A DNA stretch of 7,112 nt from DASZZY01 sp036260395. GTDB taxonomy: Bacteria; Actinomycetota; UBA4738; CALAEC01. The notes under the pieces were generated by a model. That model saw only the letters and a program-made list of their open reading frames with translations, did not search any database and was not told the origin of the DNA. The stretch covers positions 1 to 7,112 of the forward strand of contig DASZZY010000178.1 in assembly GCA_036260395.1 (NCBI GenBank), written 5' to 3'. This document shows, one piece after another, positions 1 through 6,639 of the stretch (position 1 is the first letter of the stretch; every line of letters starts with the position of its first letter). The translations under genes were made by a program, and so were the position numbers.

Positions 1-73
1 CGCCGGCGCCGATCAGGGCCCGGCGGAGCCGCCGGCGCCGGGCGCGGCCGACCGGCGGCCCGGCCTCAGCCAT
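1..73 (-). CDS. Probable alpha/beta hydrolase, N-terminal 24 codons only (cut by window edge)
   Basis: Only the first 24 residues are visible. They begin MAEAGPPVGRARRRRL and continue into a small hydrophobic stretch (RALIGAG) at the window edge. The ATG at 73-71 overlaps the end of the alanine racemase gene by 8 bases, which suggests translational coupling; no strong Shine-Dalgarno is visible before it. A run of arginines followed by an Ala/Gly/Leu segment looks like the start of a membrane-anchor or signal-like N-terminus. In many actinobacteria the gene after alr encodes an alpha/beta-fold hydrolase with this kind of basic, then hydrophobic start, followed by tsaE. The identity therefore rests on position and N-terminal character, because no catalytic motif lies in the window. 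It could be another small membrane-associated protein. Confidence 0.5.
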   Translation of the reverse strand, partial: MAEAGPPVGRARRRRLRRALIGAG

Positions 74-1187
74 CGCCGCCCCGCCGGTACTCGCGCGGGA
101 CGCGGGCGCTCACCGCGCACACGATCTCGTACCCGATCGTGCCGGCCCAGCCGGCCACCTCCTCGGCCCGGATGCGCTCCGGGCCCTGCTCGCCGAACAG
201 GACCACCTCGTCGCCGGCCTCCACCGGGTCGTCGCCCAGGTCCACCAGGAGCTGGTCCATCGTGATCGTCCCGGCCACGGGGTAGCGCCGGCCTCGGATC
301 AGGACCCGCCCCCGCTCCGAGAGCGCGCGTAGGTACCCGTCGGCGTAGCCGACCGGGACCGTGGCGATCGTCGACTCGCGGTCCAGCCGGTACCGCAGCC
401 CGTAGGAGAGCGCCTCGCCGGCGGCCACGCGCTTCGCGAGCGAGACGCGCGACCGGAGGGACATGGCCGGGCGCAGGTCGAGCCGCCCGTCGAGGGCCGG
501 GCCCGGCGACAGCCCGTACAGCGCCACGCCGACCCGGACCAGGTCGAAGTGCGACTCCCGCAGGGCCATGGCCGCCGCCGAGTTCGCCGCGTGGCGGTAC
601 CGGGGCCGCACGCCGCCGGACTCCAGCGCGGCCACGACGCGCCCGAACCGGTCGAGCTGCTCCCGGACGGAGGGCGAGCCCAGCTCCTCGGACACCGCGA
701 AGTGCGTCCACAGCCCCTCGAGGTCGAGGCCGGCGCGGGCCACCGCGGCCACGAACCGCACCGCCCGGTCGGGATGGAGGCCGACGCGGTGCATGCCGGT
801 GTCGACCTTGACGTGGACGCCGACCGGCCGGCCCAACGCTCGCCCCGCCTCCGCCACGCGCTCCAGTCCCTCGTCGGTGTACAGCGTCGCGGTGAGCCCC
901 GCGGCCAGCGCGTCCTTCTCCGAGCCGGGCGGGAACTCGGTCAGGACCAGGATCGGGGCCTCGATGCCCGCGTCCCGGAGCCGGATCCCCTCCTCGACCA
1001 GGGCCACCCCCAGCCAGGTGGCGCCGCCGTCGAGCGCGGCGGTGGCCACCGCCACGTCGCCGTGGCCGTACCCGTTGGCCTTCACCACCGCCATCAGCTC
1101 GACGCCCGGCGGCTTCAGGAGGCGGGCGTTGTGGCGGATGGCGTCCAGGTCGACGTCGGCGACCGTCGGCCGGAACCGGGCCGTCAC
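66..1187 (-). CDS. alr: Alanine racemase
   Basis: A 373-residue PLP enzyme that interconverts L- and D-alanine in the cytoplasm and supplies D-alanine for peptidoglycan. The length is normal for the family. The N-terminal TIM-barrel domain carries the PLP lysine K36 in AVVKANGYGHG (33-43), then KVDTGMHRVG (127-136). The C-terminal beta domain carries the second catalytic base Y262 in LSYGLRYR, followed by VPVGYADGY (277-285) and GTITMDQLLVDLG (306-318). All key residues are present, so the enzyme should be active. The start is a GTG at 1187 whose GTGA overlaps the nnrD stop by 4 bases, and a good GGAGG sits 7 bases upstream (1195-1199). This start also gives the usual family N-terminus (DVDLDAIRHN). 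The nnrD-alr order is a common actinobacterial housekeeping arrangement. Confidence 0.97.
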   Translation of the reverse strand: MTARFRPTVADVDLDAIRHNARLLKPPGVELMAVVKANGYGHGDVAVATAALDGGATWLGVALVEEGIRLRDAGIEAPILVLTEFPPGSEKDALAAGLTATLYTDEGLERVAEAGRALGRPVGVHVKVDTGMHRVGLHPDRAVRFVAAVARAGLDLEGLWTHFAVSEELGSPSVREQLDRFGRVVAALESGGVRPRYRHAANSAAAMALRESHFDLVRVGVALYGLSPGPALDGRLDLRPAMSLRSRVSLAKRVAAGEALSYGLRYRLDRESTIATVPVGYADGYLRALSERGRVLIRGRRYPVAGTITMDQLLVDLGDDPVEAGDEVVLFGEQGPERIRAEEVAGWAGTIGYEIVCAVSARVPREYRRGGDG

Positions 1188-2719
1188 GGCGTGGCCTCCG
1201 CGACCCGGCGGACCGCCTCGGGGATCGCGGCGGCCACGTCGGTGGCCACGGTCCCTTCCCCGCTCGACGCGCCCGCCACGCGCCCGGCCACCCCGTGGAC
1301 GTACGCGGCCAGGGTCGCGGCGTCGAAGGCCTCCAGGCCCCGGGCGGCGTACGCCCCGGCCACCCCGGTCAGGACGTCGCCGGTCCCCCCGGTGGCCAGC
1401 GCCGGCGTCCCGGTCGGCGTGAGGCGGGCCTCGCCGTCGGGCCGGGCCACGATCGTCGGGTTGCCCTTCAGCAGCACGACGGCGCCGGTCTCGGCCGCCG
1501 ACTTCCGGACCGCACCGATCCGGTCGTCGGGGACGTCCCGGGCCGGCATCCCGAACAGCCGCGCGAACTCGCCGGTGTGCGGGGTCAGCACCCGCTCGGC
1601 CGCGTGGTCGCCGATGGCGGCGGCCTGGCCGGCGAACGCGTTGATCGCGTCGGCGTCGACGATCACGGGGACGGGGGCCTCGCGCACCAACCGCCGAACG
1701 AACGCCGGCGTCTCGTCGTCGGTGGACAGCCCGGGCCCGATGGCCACCGCGTCCACGTCGTCGAGGTCGGCGGCGACCCGGTCCCAGGCCCGCTCCGAGA
1801 CCGAGCCGGCGGGGCCCTCCGGCAGCGGGACGAACGTGGCCTCGGCCAAGCCGGCCTGCACGATGGCGAGGATGCCCTCGGGCACCGCGACGCGGACGAG
1901 CCCCGCCCCCGCCCGGTACGCCCCCTGGGTCACCAGCCGGACCGCCCCGGTCATCCGGCGGGAGCCGGCCACGACGAGCACCACGCCGGAGCGCCGCTTG
2001 TGCGTGTCGGGCGCGCGGCGGGGAAGCAGCTCGCCGGCGTCCTCCCGCTCCACGAGGAGCAGGTCGCTGCCCACGAGGTCCGGAGGGAAGCCGATGTCCA
2101 CGACCTCGACCCGCCCGGGGCGGGCCGCGCCCGGGTGGAACAGGTGCCCCGCCTTGAGCGCGCCGAACGTGACCGTCACCGCGGCCCGCGCGGCCGGGCC
2201 GCGAACCAGCCCGGTGTCCCCCTCGACGCCGGACGGGATGTCGACCGCGACCACGGGGACGCGGCCGTCGCCCAGCGCCTCGAGCGCCTCGGCGTGGGGA
2301 CCCTCGGCCACCCCGCGGAAGCCGGTCCCGAAGACGGCGTCCACGGCCACGTCGGCGCGGGCGAGCTCGCGCCCGGCGGCGTCGGCGGCCCACGGACGGG
2401 CCCGGACGCCGGCCGCGGACAGCGCGTCGAGCTCCGCCGCGGAGACCGGTCCCAGCGACGGGCGGTCCGCGAGCAGGAGGACCGCCACGCGCATCCCCCA
2501 CCGGGCCAGGTACCGGGCGGCCACCAGCCCGTCGCCGCCGTTGTGGCCCTTGCCGCAGACGACGACCGCCCGCCGGCCGTAGGTCCCGCCGCAGACCTCG
2601 ACCGCGGCCCGGGCCACGGCGCGCCCGGCCCGCTCCATCAGGTCGGAGACCGCCACGCCGCGGGCCTCGGTCCGCCGGTCGAGCTCTCGGGTCTCCGCCG
2701 CGGTCAGGATCGGCTTCAT
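1184..2719 (-). CDS. nnrD: Bifunctional NAD(P)H-hydrate epimerase / ADP-dependent NAD(P)HX dehydratase
   Basis: A 511-residue fusion of the two NAD(P)HX repair enzymes. The N-terminal YjeF_N/NnrE domain (about 1-215) interconverts the R and S epimers of hydrated NAD(P)H. It shows CGKGHNGGDGLVAARYL (55-71), GTGFRG (131-136) and the catalytic-region aspartate in VDIPSGV (159-165). The C-terminal carbohydrate-kinase-like NnrD domain (about 235-511) dehydrates S-NAD(P)HX at the expense of ADP. It shows HKRRSGVVLVVAGS (240-253), IGPGLS (327-332), TPHTGEFARL (379-388), KGNPTIV (418-424) and TGGTGDVLTG (443-452), which contains the catalytic aspartate D448. The ATG at 2719 gives a standard start (MKPILTAAETRELD). 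No convincing Shine-Dalgarno precedes it, so initiation may be weak or the leader short. It opens the downstream unit and overlaps alr by 4 bases. Fusion of the two domains is common in bacteria. Confidence 0.96.
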   Translation of the reverse strand: MKPILTAAETRELDRRTEARGVAVSDLMERAGRAVARAAVEVCGGTYGRRAVVVCGKGHNGGDGLVAARYLARWGMRVAVLLLADRPSLGPVSAAELDALSAAGVRARPWAADAAGRELARADVAVDAVFGTGFRGVAEGPHAEALEALGDGRVPVVAVDIPSGVEGDTGLVRGPAARAAVTVTFGALKAGHLFHPGAARPGRVEVVDIGFPPDLVGSDLLLVEREDAGELLPRRAPDTHKRRSGVVLVVAGSRRMTGAVRLVTQGAYRAGAGLVRVAVPEGILAIVQAGLAEATFVPLPEGPAGSVSERAWDRVAADLDDVDAVAIGPGLSTDDETPAFVRRLVREAPVPVIVDADAINAFAGQAAAIGDHAAERVLTPHTGEFARLFGMPARDVPDDRIGAVRKSAAETGAVVLLKGNPTIVARPDGEARLTPTGTPALATGGTGDVLTGVAGAYAARGLEAFDAATLAAYVHGVAGRVAGASSGEGTVATDVAAAIPEAVRRVAEATP

Positions 2720-2834
2720 CGGCGCTGTGCGAGGGAGGCCAACGTGCCCGATTGAACCACGACGGGCCGCCCCGGGAGGCCGCACCGCCGAGCGAGGACG
2801 CCGGCCCGCCGGAGCCGACGTCCGGCCACCTCGG
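2720..2834. other. Intergenic gap between the OCD-family gene and nnrD
   Basis: 115 bases with no credible gene. A GC-rich imperfect hairpin (GGACG 2796-2800 with CGTCC 2819-2823, inner CCGG arms 2801-2804 and 2809-2812) lies just after the stop codon at 2835, but no T-run follows it on the minus strand. It is therefore not a standard intrinsic terminator, and read-through into nnrD is possible. The part nearest nnrD (2740-2761) holds the gap's least GC-rich stretch, with a TTCAAT on the minus strand (2756-2751) that could be a -10 element; I see no matching -35. The same stretch shares two sequence words with the divergent control region at 6603-6637. Confidence 0.7.
2745..2761 (-). promoter_or_regulatory. 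Candidate regulator box / -10 region upstream of nnrD
   Basis: On the plus strand this reads TGCCCGATTGAACCACG and matches TGTCGGATTGTACTACG at 6621-6637 in 13 of 17 positions. It lies 26-42 bases upstream of the nnrD start, where an operator overlapping a -10 element would be expected. The minus-strand TTCAAT inside it is a possible -10. It partly overlaps the 11-base word CAACGTGCCCG (2740-2750), which also occurs exactly, in inverted orientation, at 6603-6613. Two shared words in two short gaps suggest a common binding protein, the local GntR/FCD regulator being the obvious candidate. Chance similarity between two promoter regions is the alternative. Confidence 0.35.
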
Positions 2835-3824
2835 TCAGCTCTCGAGCGCCGTCCCGAGGCCCATCGCCCGGGCCCGCTCGAGGGCCAACGAGGCCACCGC
2901 CACGTCCTGGACCCCGAGCCCGGTCAGGTCGCACACCGTGACCTGGTCGTCGGCGGTCCGCCCGGGATGCCGCCCCAGCACCAGGTCGCCGAGCTCGGCC
3001 GCCGCCCGGTCGGGGGTGACGGCGCCGGCCTCCAGGGCGTGGTGCAGCTCGCCCTTCCGCGAGGACTGCTCGCGGTCGTCCACCACGAGCACGTCCGCCC
3101 GCGCCAGGACGCCGACATCGAGCTCCTGCTTGTCGGGGCCGTCGCTGCCGAGCGCCGTGACGTGCACGCCGGGGGCCAGCCACTCGGCGCGGACCAGCGG
3201 CCCGCGGCTGGGCGTGGCCGTAACGACCAGATCGGCGTCGCGGACGGCGGACTCCACGTCGTCGGCGACCGCGACGTCGATGCCGAGCTCCTCCGCCATC
3301 TCCCGGGCGAACGCCTCGGCCCGCGGCCGGGTGCGGCTCCACGCCACCGCCGCGCCGACCACGCGCACGTCGGCCAGGGCCCGCAGCTGGAAGCGGGCCT
3401 CCAGCCCGGCCCCGATCATGGCCACCTTCCGGAGCGAGGGGCGCGCCAGGTGCTCGGCCGCCAGCGCGCCCGCGGCTCCCGTCCGCAGGTCGGTCAGGAA
3501 GCCGTTGTCGAGCAGCAGCGCCTCGGGGACGCCGGTCTCGGCGCTGAACACGGCGACGAGCCCGCCGCCGACCGGCAACCCCCGCTCGGGGTTCCCGTAC
3601 CAGCCGCCCGCGACCTTCACCGAGAAGTGCGGCGAGCCCTTCATGTGGGCGCCCTTGACGTGCACGTCGCCGTCGAACTCCTGGATGTCCATGTAGATGA
3701 CGTCAGGCAGCCGGGCCTCCCCGCGGGCCAGCGCCCCGAAGGCCTCGCGGACCACCTCGAGGGCCTCGCGCCGCGTGGCGGCCCGGCGGATCTCCTCCTC
3801 CCGCAGGACGAGGATCGTGGTCAC
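2835..3824 (-). CDS. Ornithine cyclodeaminase / mu-crystallin family NAD(P)-dependent enzyme
   Basis: A 329-residue cytoplasmic enzyme of the OCD/mu-crystallin superfamily, which includes ornithine cyclodeaminases, ketimine and pyrroline-2-carboxylate reductases, archaeal alanine dehydrogenases and the EutC proteins of ectoine use. Visible landmarks are the conserved lysine in FSVKVAGG (K70), GLPVGGGL (82-89), TDLRTGAAGALAAEHLA (111-127), the Rossmann dinucleotide motif IGAGLEARFQLRAL (137-150), GSDGPDKQELD (226-236) with D228 at the family's catalytic-acid position, and TGLGVQDVAVA (301-311). The region before K70 reads LPDVIYMDIQ, without the Pro-Arg pair usual in ornithine cyclodeaminases, so ornithine may not be the substrate. 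The start is GTG at 3824, 3 bases after the preceding stop, with GGAGG at 3840-3836 at a rather long 11-base spacing. It is the last gene of the unit. Family is certain; reaction is not. Confidence 0.9.
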   Translation of the reverse strand: MTTILVLREEEIRRAATRREALEVVREAFGALARGEARLPDVIYMDIQEFDGDVHVKGAHMKGSPHFSVKVAGGWYGNPERGLPVGGGLVAVFSAETGVPEALLLDNGFLTDLRTGAAGALAAEHLARPSLRKVAMIGAGLEARFQLRALADVRVVGAAVAWSRTRPRAEAFAREMAEELGIDVAVADDVESAVRDADLVVTATPSRGPLVRAEWLAPGVHVTALGSDGPDKQELDVGVLARADVLVVDDREQSSRKGELHHALEAGAVTPDRAAAELGDLVLGRHPGRTADDQVTVCDLTGLGVQDVAVASLALERARAMGLGTALES

Positions 3825-3827
3825 CGC

Positions 3828-4991
3828 TCAGTCGGCCTCCGCCAGCGCGCCGGACAGCTCGTCGAGCGCCGTGGCGACGTCGCGCTCGTCGTTGTAGAGG
3901 TGTGGCGAGAACCGGAGGGCGCCCAGGCGCGGCGCGACGTGCACCCCTCGGGCCGCGAGGCGCGCGGCCAGCGCCTCCGCCCGGCGTCCGGGGAACCGCG
4001 CGGCGACGATGCCGGCGCGGCCCTCGCGCGCCTCGGGAGTGACGAGCTCGGCCCCCAGGTCGCGCAGGCCTCGGATCAACGCGTCGCCGAGGCCAAGGAC
4101 GTGCTCGAGGATGTCCCCGATACCCACGCCGAGCAGGTACCGGATCCCGGCGCCCAGCCCGATCCCCGAGCCGTACGCCACCGTGGCGTACTCCATCCGC
4201 CGCCCCCCGGCGGCCAGCGTGATCTCGGTGGCGTCGAACGACATGCCCCCCGACCCGGTGGTGCGCCACCCGACCAGGGGCGGCGAGAAGCGCTCCGCGA
4301 CCTCCGGCCGCAGGTAGCAGAACCCGGCCCCCGGCGTGCCGGTGAGCCACTTGTAGGAGCTGCCGATCACGATGTCCTGGTCGGTGGCCCGGACCTCCAG
4401 GGGCACGACGCCCGCGGACTGCGTGGCGTCGAGGACCAGCAGCGCGTCGTGGGCGTGGGCCAGCTCGGCCAGCGCGGCGGGGTCCAGCCGGTGCCCGGTG
4501 GCGTACTGCACGTGGCTGATGCACAGAACCTCGGTCCGCTCGTCGACCGCCCGGGCCACGGCGTCCAGCGACAGCGAGGCCGGGTCGTCCAGCGCCCGGA
4601 CCAGCCGCACGTCGGTCCCCAGGTCCTGGGCGAGCCGGAGCCACGGGTACGTGACGCTCGGGAACTCCAGGTCGACCGAGACCACGTTCGCGCCCTCGCC
4701 GGGCCGGAGCCACCAGGCCACCTGGCAGAGTGCCTCGGTGGCGCTGGTCACCACCGCCACGTCCGTGGGAGCGCAGCCGAGGAGACTGGCCGCGGTGTCC
4801 CGGACGCCGTCGTAGACCCGGGCCTCCGCGGCGTCGTCGAGGTTGATGGTCCCCAGGCTCACGACGCCGTGCTCGAACTCGTCGATCTCGCGCCGGACCG
4901 GCATCGGCGTGAGGCTGATCGAGGCGGTGTTGAGGTACGTGACCCGCTCCAGGATCGGGAAGTCGTCCCGGGGCGCCAGCGAACCGGTCAC
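3828..4991 (-). CDS. Class V aminotransferase-fold PLP enzyme (copy 1)
   Basis: A 387-residue fold-type I PLP enzyme of the class V group (cysteine desulfurase, isopenicillin N epimerase, kynureninase-like). Visible motifs are VTYLNTASISL near the N-terminus (17-27), the phosphate-binding TSATEAL (82-88), H160 in ISHVQYATGHRLD, the pyridine-nitrogen aspartate D188 in LVLDATQSAGV (185-195), the Schiff-base lysine K214 in GSSYKWLTGTPGAGF (210-224), and a C-terminal arginine R360 in ALRFSPHLYN. I see no cysteine placed like the mobile-loop catalytic Cys of sulfur-transferring desulfurases, so transamination, epimerisation or beta/gamma-elimination on an amino acid is more likely than iron-sulfur assembly. 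The start is GTG at 4991; its GTGA overlaps the previous gene's stop by 4 bases, with no strong Shine-Dalgarno, implying coupled translation. Copy 2 lies at 6670. The substrate is unknown. Confidence 0.9.
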   Translation of the reverse strand: MTGSLAPRDDFPILERVTYLNTASISLTPMPVRREIDEFEHGVVSLGTINLDDAAEARVYDGVRDTAASLLGCAPTDVAVVTSATEALCQVAWWLRPGEGANVVSVDLEFPSVTYPWLRLAQDLGTDVRLVRALDDPASLSLDAVARAVDERTEVLCISHVQYATGHRLDPAALAELAHAHDALLVLDATQSAGVVPLEVRATDQDIVIGSSYKWLTGTPGAGFCYLRPEVAERFSPPLVGWRTTGSGGMSFDATEITLAAGGRRMEYATVAYGSGIGLGAGIRYLLGVGIGDILEHVLGLGDALIRGLRDLGAELVTPEAREGRAGIVAARFPGRRAEALAARLAARGVHVAPRLGALRFSPHLYNDERDVATALDELSGALAEAD

Positions 4992-5860
4992 GACGCCCGC
5001 AGGAGCGGCAGGACCAGGCACGTGGGGCCGCCCAGGCCCTTCCCGGCCAGCTCCTCCGCCGGGTACGTCCGCACGTTGACGCCCGCGGCCTCCAGCCGCG
5101 ACCGCGTGCGGGGGTTCCCCTCGACCATCACCGCGACCCGCGGCGCCAGCGCCAGCACGTTGGGGCCGCCGGACTCGAGCTCCTCCTCGGGCACCTCCAC
5201 GATGCGGATGCCGCGCACCTCCAGCAGCGCCACGAGCCGCGCCGGCAGCAGCGGCAGGAAGCCGACGGCCAGGTCCGCGTCGAGCAGGCTGATCAGCGAT
5301 AGCAGGTGCAGCACCTCCCCTGGGCCGCGGAGGTGCGGGAGGTCGAACGCCAGCACCTCGACGCCGGGGAGCGTCCGCCGCAGCCAGCCGATCCCGTGGT
5401 CGTTCGTCCGGTAGGACCGCCCCACGAGCAGCGTGCCGCGGTCCAGCCACAGCAGGTCGCCACCCTCGGCGGCCGCGGGCGCGCCCATCGCGCCGAGCAC
5501 CGGGACGCCGGCGGCCCGCACGTCGGCGGCCATGGCGTGCGGCTCGGCGCGGCGGCCGTCCTTGCCCGGGCGGAGCAGGAGCACGCCGCGATCCGTCACC
5601 AGCGCCGGGTCGCACGCGTACACCGCATCCGGGTCGCCGGGGACCGGGGTCGCCCCGGCCACCACCTCGGCGCCGGCGTCCGCCAGGACGGCCCGGAACG
5701 CCTCGTGCTCGGCGGCGATCCTCACGGGGTCCGGCTCCGCCCGCCAGCCGTAGTCGCGCCACGCCGCCAGCTCCTCGGGTCGGGGCGGACGGACCAGCGC
5801 CCGCCGCAGGGGCGCGGCAGCGGACTGCCCGCCGACCAGGGGGGCGCTCGAGGTCCTCAC
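4988..5860 (-). CDS. DDAH / arginine-deiminase-like amidinohydrolase (guanidino-group-modifying superfamily)
   Basis: A 290-residue protein of the pentein fold, closest in length and motifs to dimethylarginine dimethylaminohydrolase. That enzyme hydrolyses methylated arginine to citrulline plus a methylamine; related proteins deiminate arginine. The catalytic set is intact: E132 in AEGGDLLWLD (131-140), H185 in GEVLHLLSLIS (181-191), and the nucleophile C281 in GLGGPTCLVLPLLR near the C-terminus. D84 (YACDPAL) fits the guanidinium-binding acid, and the arginines in GRSYRTND (147-154) fit the substrate-carboxylate site. The start is GTG at 5860, overlapping the regulator's stop as GTGA (5857-5860). 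The first 20 residues are weakly conserved in character, so a slightly later start cannot be excluded. Between a GntR regulator and PLP/OCD enzymes, its likely role is C-N hydrolysis in catabolism of a guanidino or related amino acid. Exact substrate is inference. Confidence 0.85.
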   Translation of the reverse strand: MRTSSAPLVGGQSAAAPLRRALVRPPRPEELAAWRDYGWRAEPDPVRIAAEHEAFRAVLADAGAEVVAGATPVPGDPDAVYACDPALVTDRGVLLLRPGKDGRRAEPHAMAADVRAAGVPVLGAMGAPAAAEGGDLLWLDRGTLLVGRSYRTNDHGIGWLRRTLPGVEVLAFDLPHLRGPGEVLHLLSLISLLDADLAVGFLPLLPARLVALLEVRGIRIVEVPEEELESGGPNVLALAPRVAVMVEGNPRTRSRLEAAGVNVRTYPAEELAGKGLGGPTCLVLPLLRAS

Positions 5861-6555
5861 CGCCCGCCCCGCAGGCGGACCACCAGCTCCCGGAGCCGGT
5901 GGAGCTCCGAGACGCCCGTCGCCAGGTGCTCGGCGAGCGCCTTCCGCGCCTCTCGGGCCGTGCCGCGCCGGATGGCCTCGAGCAGGACGCGGTGGTCGTC
6001 GCGCTGCCGGCCCAGCTCGACGCTGGAGCGCTCCGTGAGCGTCAGGGCCAGCCGCAGCTCGCGCTGGAGGCCGGCGTAGCACTGGTCGAGCCGGGGGTTC
6101 CCCAGCGCCGACACCAGCGTGGCGTGGAACCGCCGGTCCCCGTCGAGGACGCCCGCCACGTCGCCGTGGGCGAACGCCGCCTCGATGTCGTCGACGAGGC
6201 GCCCCAGCGCCTCGAAGACCGCCTCCCGCCGCGAGGAGCGGAGGGCCTCGGCCCCCGCCCACTCGAGGACCCCCCGGGCCTGGTAGAGCTCGTCGACGTC
6301 CTCGTCCGAGAGCTCGGTGACCACCACGCCGCGGTTGCGCTTGTAGCGGACCAGGCCCTCGGCGGCGAGCGTGCGGGTGGCCTCCCGGACGGTGTTCCGC
6401 GAGACGCCGATCGTCCCGGCCAGCCGCACCTCGCGCAGCGGCGTGCCCGGAAGGATCTCGCCCGATAGGATCGCCTCGCGGAGCGCCGCCGCGACCTGCT
6501 CGGTCGTGCTCCGCCAGTCGATGCTCCTGCCCAGCGTCCGCGCTCCGGCCTCCAT
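5857..6555 (-). CDS. GntR-family transcriptional regulator, FadR/FCD subgroup
   Basis: A 232-residue DNA-binding regulator, normal in length for the FCD group. The winged helix-turn-helix (about 15-80) contains LREAILSGEILPGTPLREV (25-43), the recognition segment GVSRNTVREATRTLAAEGL (50-68) and the wing YKRNRGVVVTEL (71-82). The all-helical FCD ligand domain (about 86-220) keeps the acid/histidine set typical of metal-binding members: D140 and H144 in DGDRRFH, H188, and H210. Such proteins usually bind small carboxylates or amino-acid-like ligands and repress adjacent catabolic genes. The start is ATG at 6555, with AGGGGG five bases upstream (6561-6566). It heads the four-gene unit and faces the divergent PLP gene across 114 bases, the usual position of a local autoregulator. 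The ligand is not deducible. Confidence 0.95.
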   Translation of the reverse strand: MEAGARTLGRSIDWRSTTEQVAAALREAILSGEILPGTPLREVRLAGTIGVSRNTVREATRTLAAEGLVRYKRNRGVVVTELSDEDVDELYQARGVLEWAGAEALRSSRREAVFEALGRLVDDIEAAFAHGDVAGVLDGDRRFHATLVSALGNPRLDQCYAGLQRELRLALTLTERSSVELGRQRDDHRVLLEAIRRGTAREARKALAEHLATGVSELHRLRELVVRLRGGR

Positions 6556-6572
6556 CGCGTCCCCCTCGGCGC

Positions 6573-6598
6573 TCCGCCGGCCGGCGGACCTCCGCCGG
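6573..6598. repeat. Three-arm inverted repeat in the regulator's leader
   Basis: The 8-mer TCCGCCGG occurs at 6573-6580 and 6591-6598, with its exact complement CCGGCGGA between them at 6581-6588. The first two arms form a perfect 16-base palindrome, and the last two form a hairpin with almost no spacer. The middle arm can pair with only one neighbour at a time. The array begins 18 bases upstream of the regulator's ATG and 7 bases beyond its Shine-Dalgarno, inside the predicted leader RNA. It may be a mutually exclusive hairpin pair affecting translation, a protein-binding dyad, or a product of high GC content. Confidence 0.6.
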
Positions 6599-6610
6599 CG
6601 CCCGGGCACG

Positions 6611-6639
6611 TTGCAAAGATTGTCGGATTGTACTACGGT
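6611..6639 (+). promoter_or_regulatory. Predicted promoter for PLP enzyme copy 2
   Basis: TTGCAA at 6611-6616 (4 of 6 to the -35 consensus) and TACGGT at 6634-6639 (fits TAnnnT) are separated by 17 bases. Transcription would begin near 6646, leaving a leader of about 24 bases that includes the AGAGGGG ribosome site. The elements interleave with the minus-strand promoter, so a protein bound at 6621-6637 would block both. Confidence 0.45.
6621..6637. promoter_or_regulatory. Candidate operator of the GntR/FCD regulator
   Basis: TGTCGGATTGTACTACG covers the -10 elements of both divergent promoters and recurs with 13 of 17 matches at 2745-2761 before nnrD. It contains GTAC flanked by T/A-rich bases and follows a neighbouring ATTGT copy (6619-6623 and 6627-6631 form a direct repeat). 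A short box over the start region next to its own regulator is what autoregulated FCD proteins usually have. The assignment is inference; no site for this protein is known to me. Confidence 0.4.

Noticed and set aside
549..2582. A 677-codon plus-strand open frame opposite alr and nnrD
   Set aside because: No recognisable domain, biased composition, and it lies antisense to two well-supported housekeeping genes.
2720..2785. A longer nnrD start (ATG at 2785) adding 22 residues
   Set aside because: The added residues are not family-like, they cover the probable promoter stretch, and ATG 2719 gives the normal N-terminus.
2796..2823. Intrinsic terminator after the OCD-family gene
   Set aside because: The hairpin is imperfect and no T-run follows on the minus strand; at this GC content such stems are expected by chance.
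2835..3824. Assignment of the OCD-family gene as eutC of ectoine utilisation
   Set aside because: Some motif resemblance, but no eutB, doeA/eutD or doeB/eutE partner is in the window, and the neighbours are a DDAH-like hydrolase and PLP enzymes.
3828..4991. Cysteine desulfurase (IscS/SufS) for PLP copy 1
   Set aside because: No catalytic cysteine in the expected loop and no iron-sulfur assembly genes nearby.
2727..5414. An 895-codon plus-strand open frame lying opposite the OCD-family, PLP and DDAH-like genes
   Set aside because: Its product is low-complexity, rich in Arg, Gly, Pro, Ala, Asp and His, with no family motif, and it runs antisense across several genes with complete active sites. 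Such frames arise from the scarcity of stop codons at this GC content.
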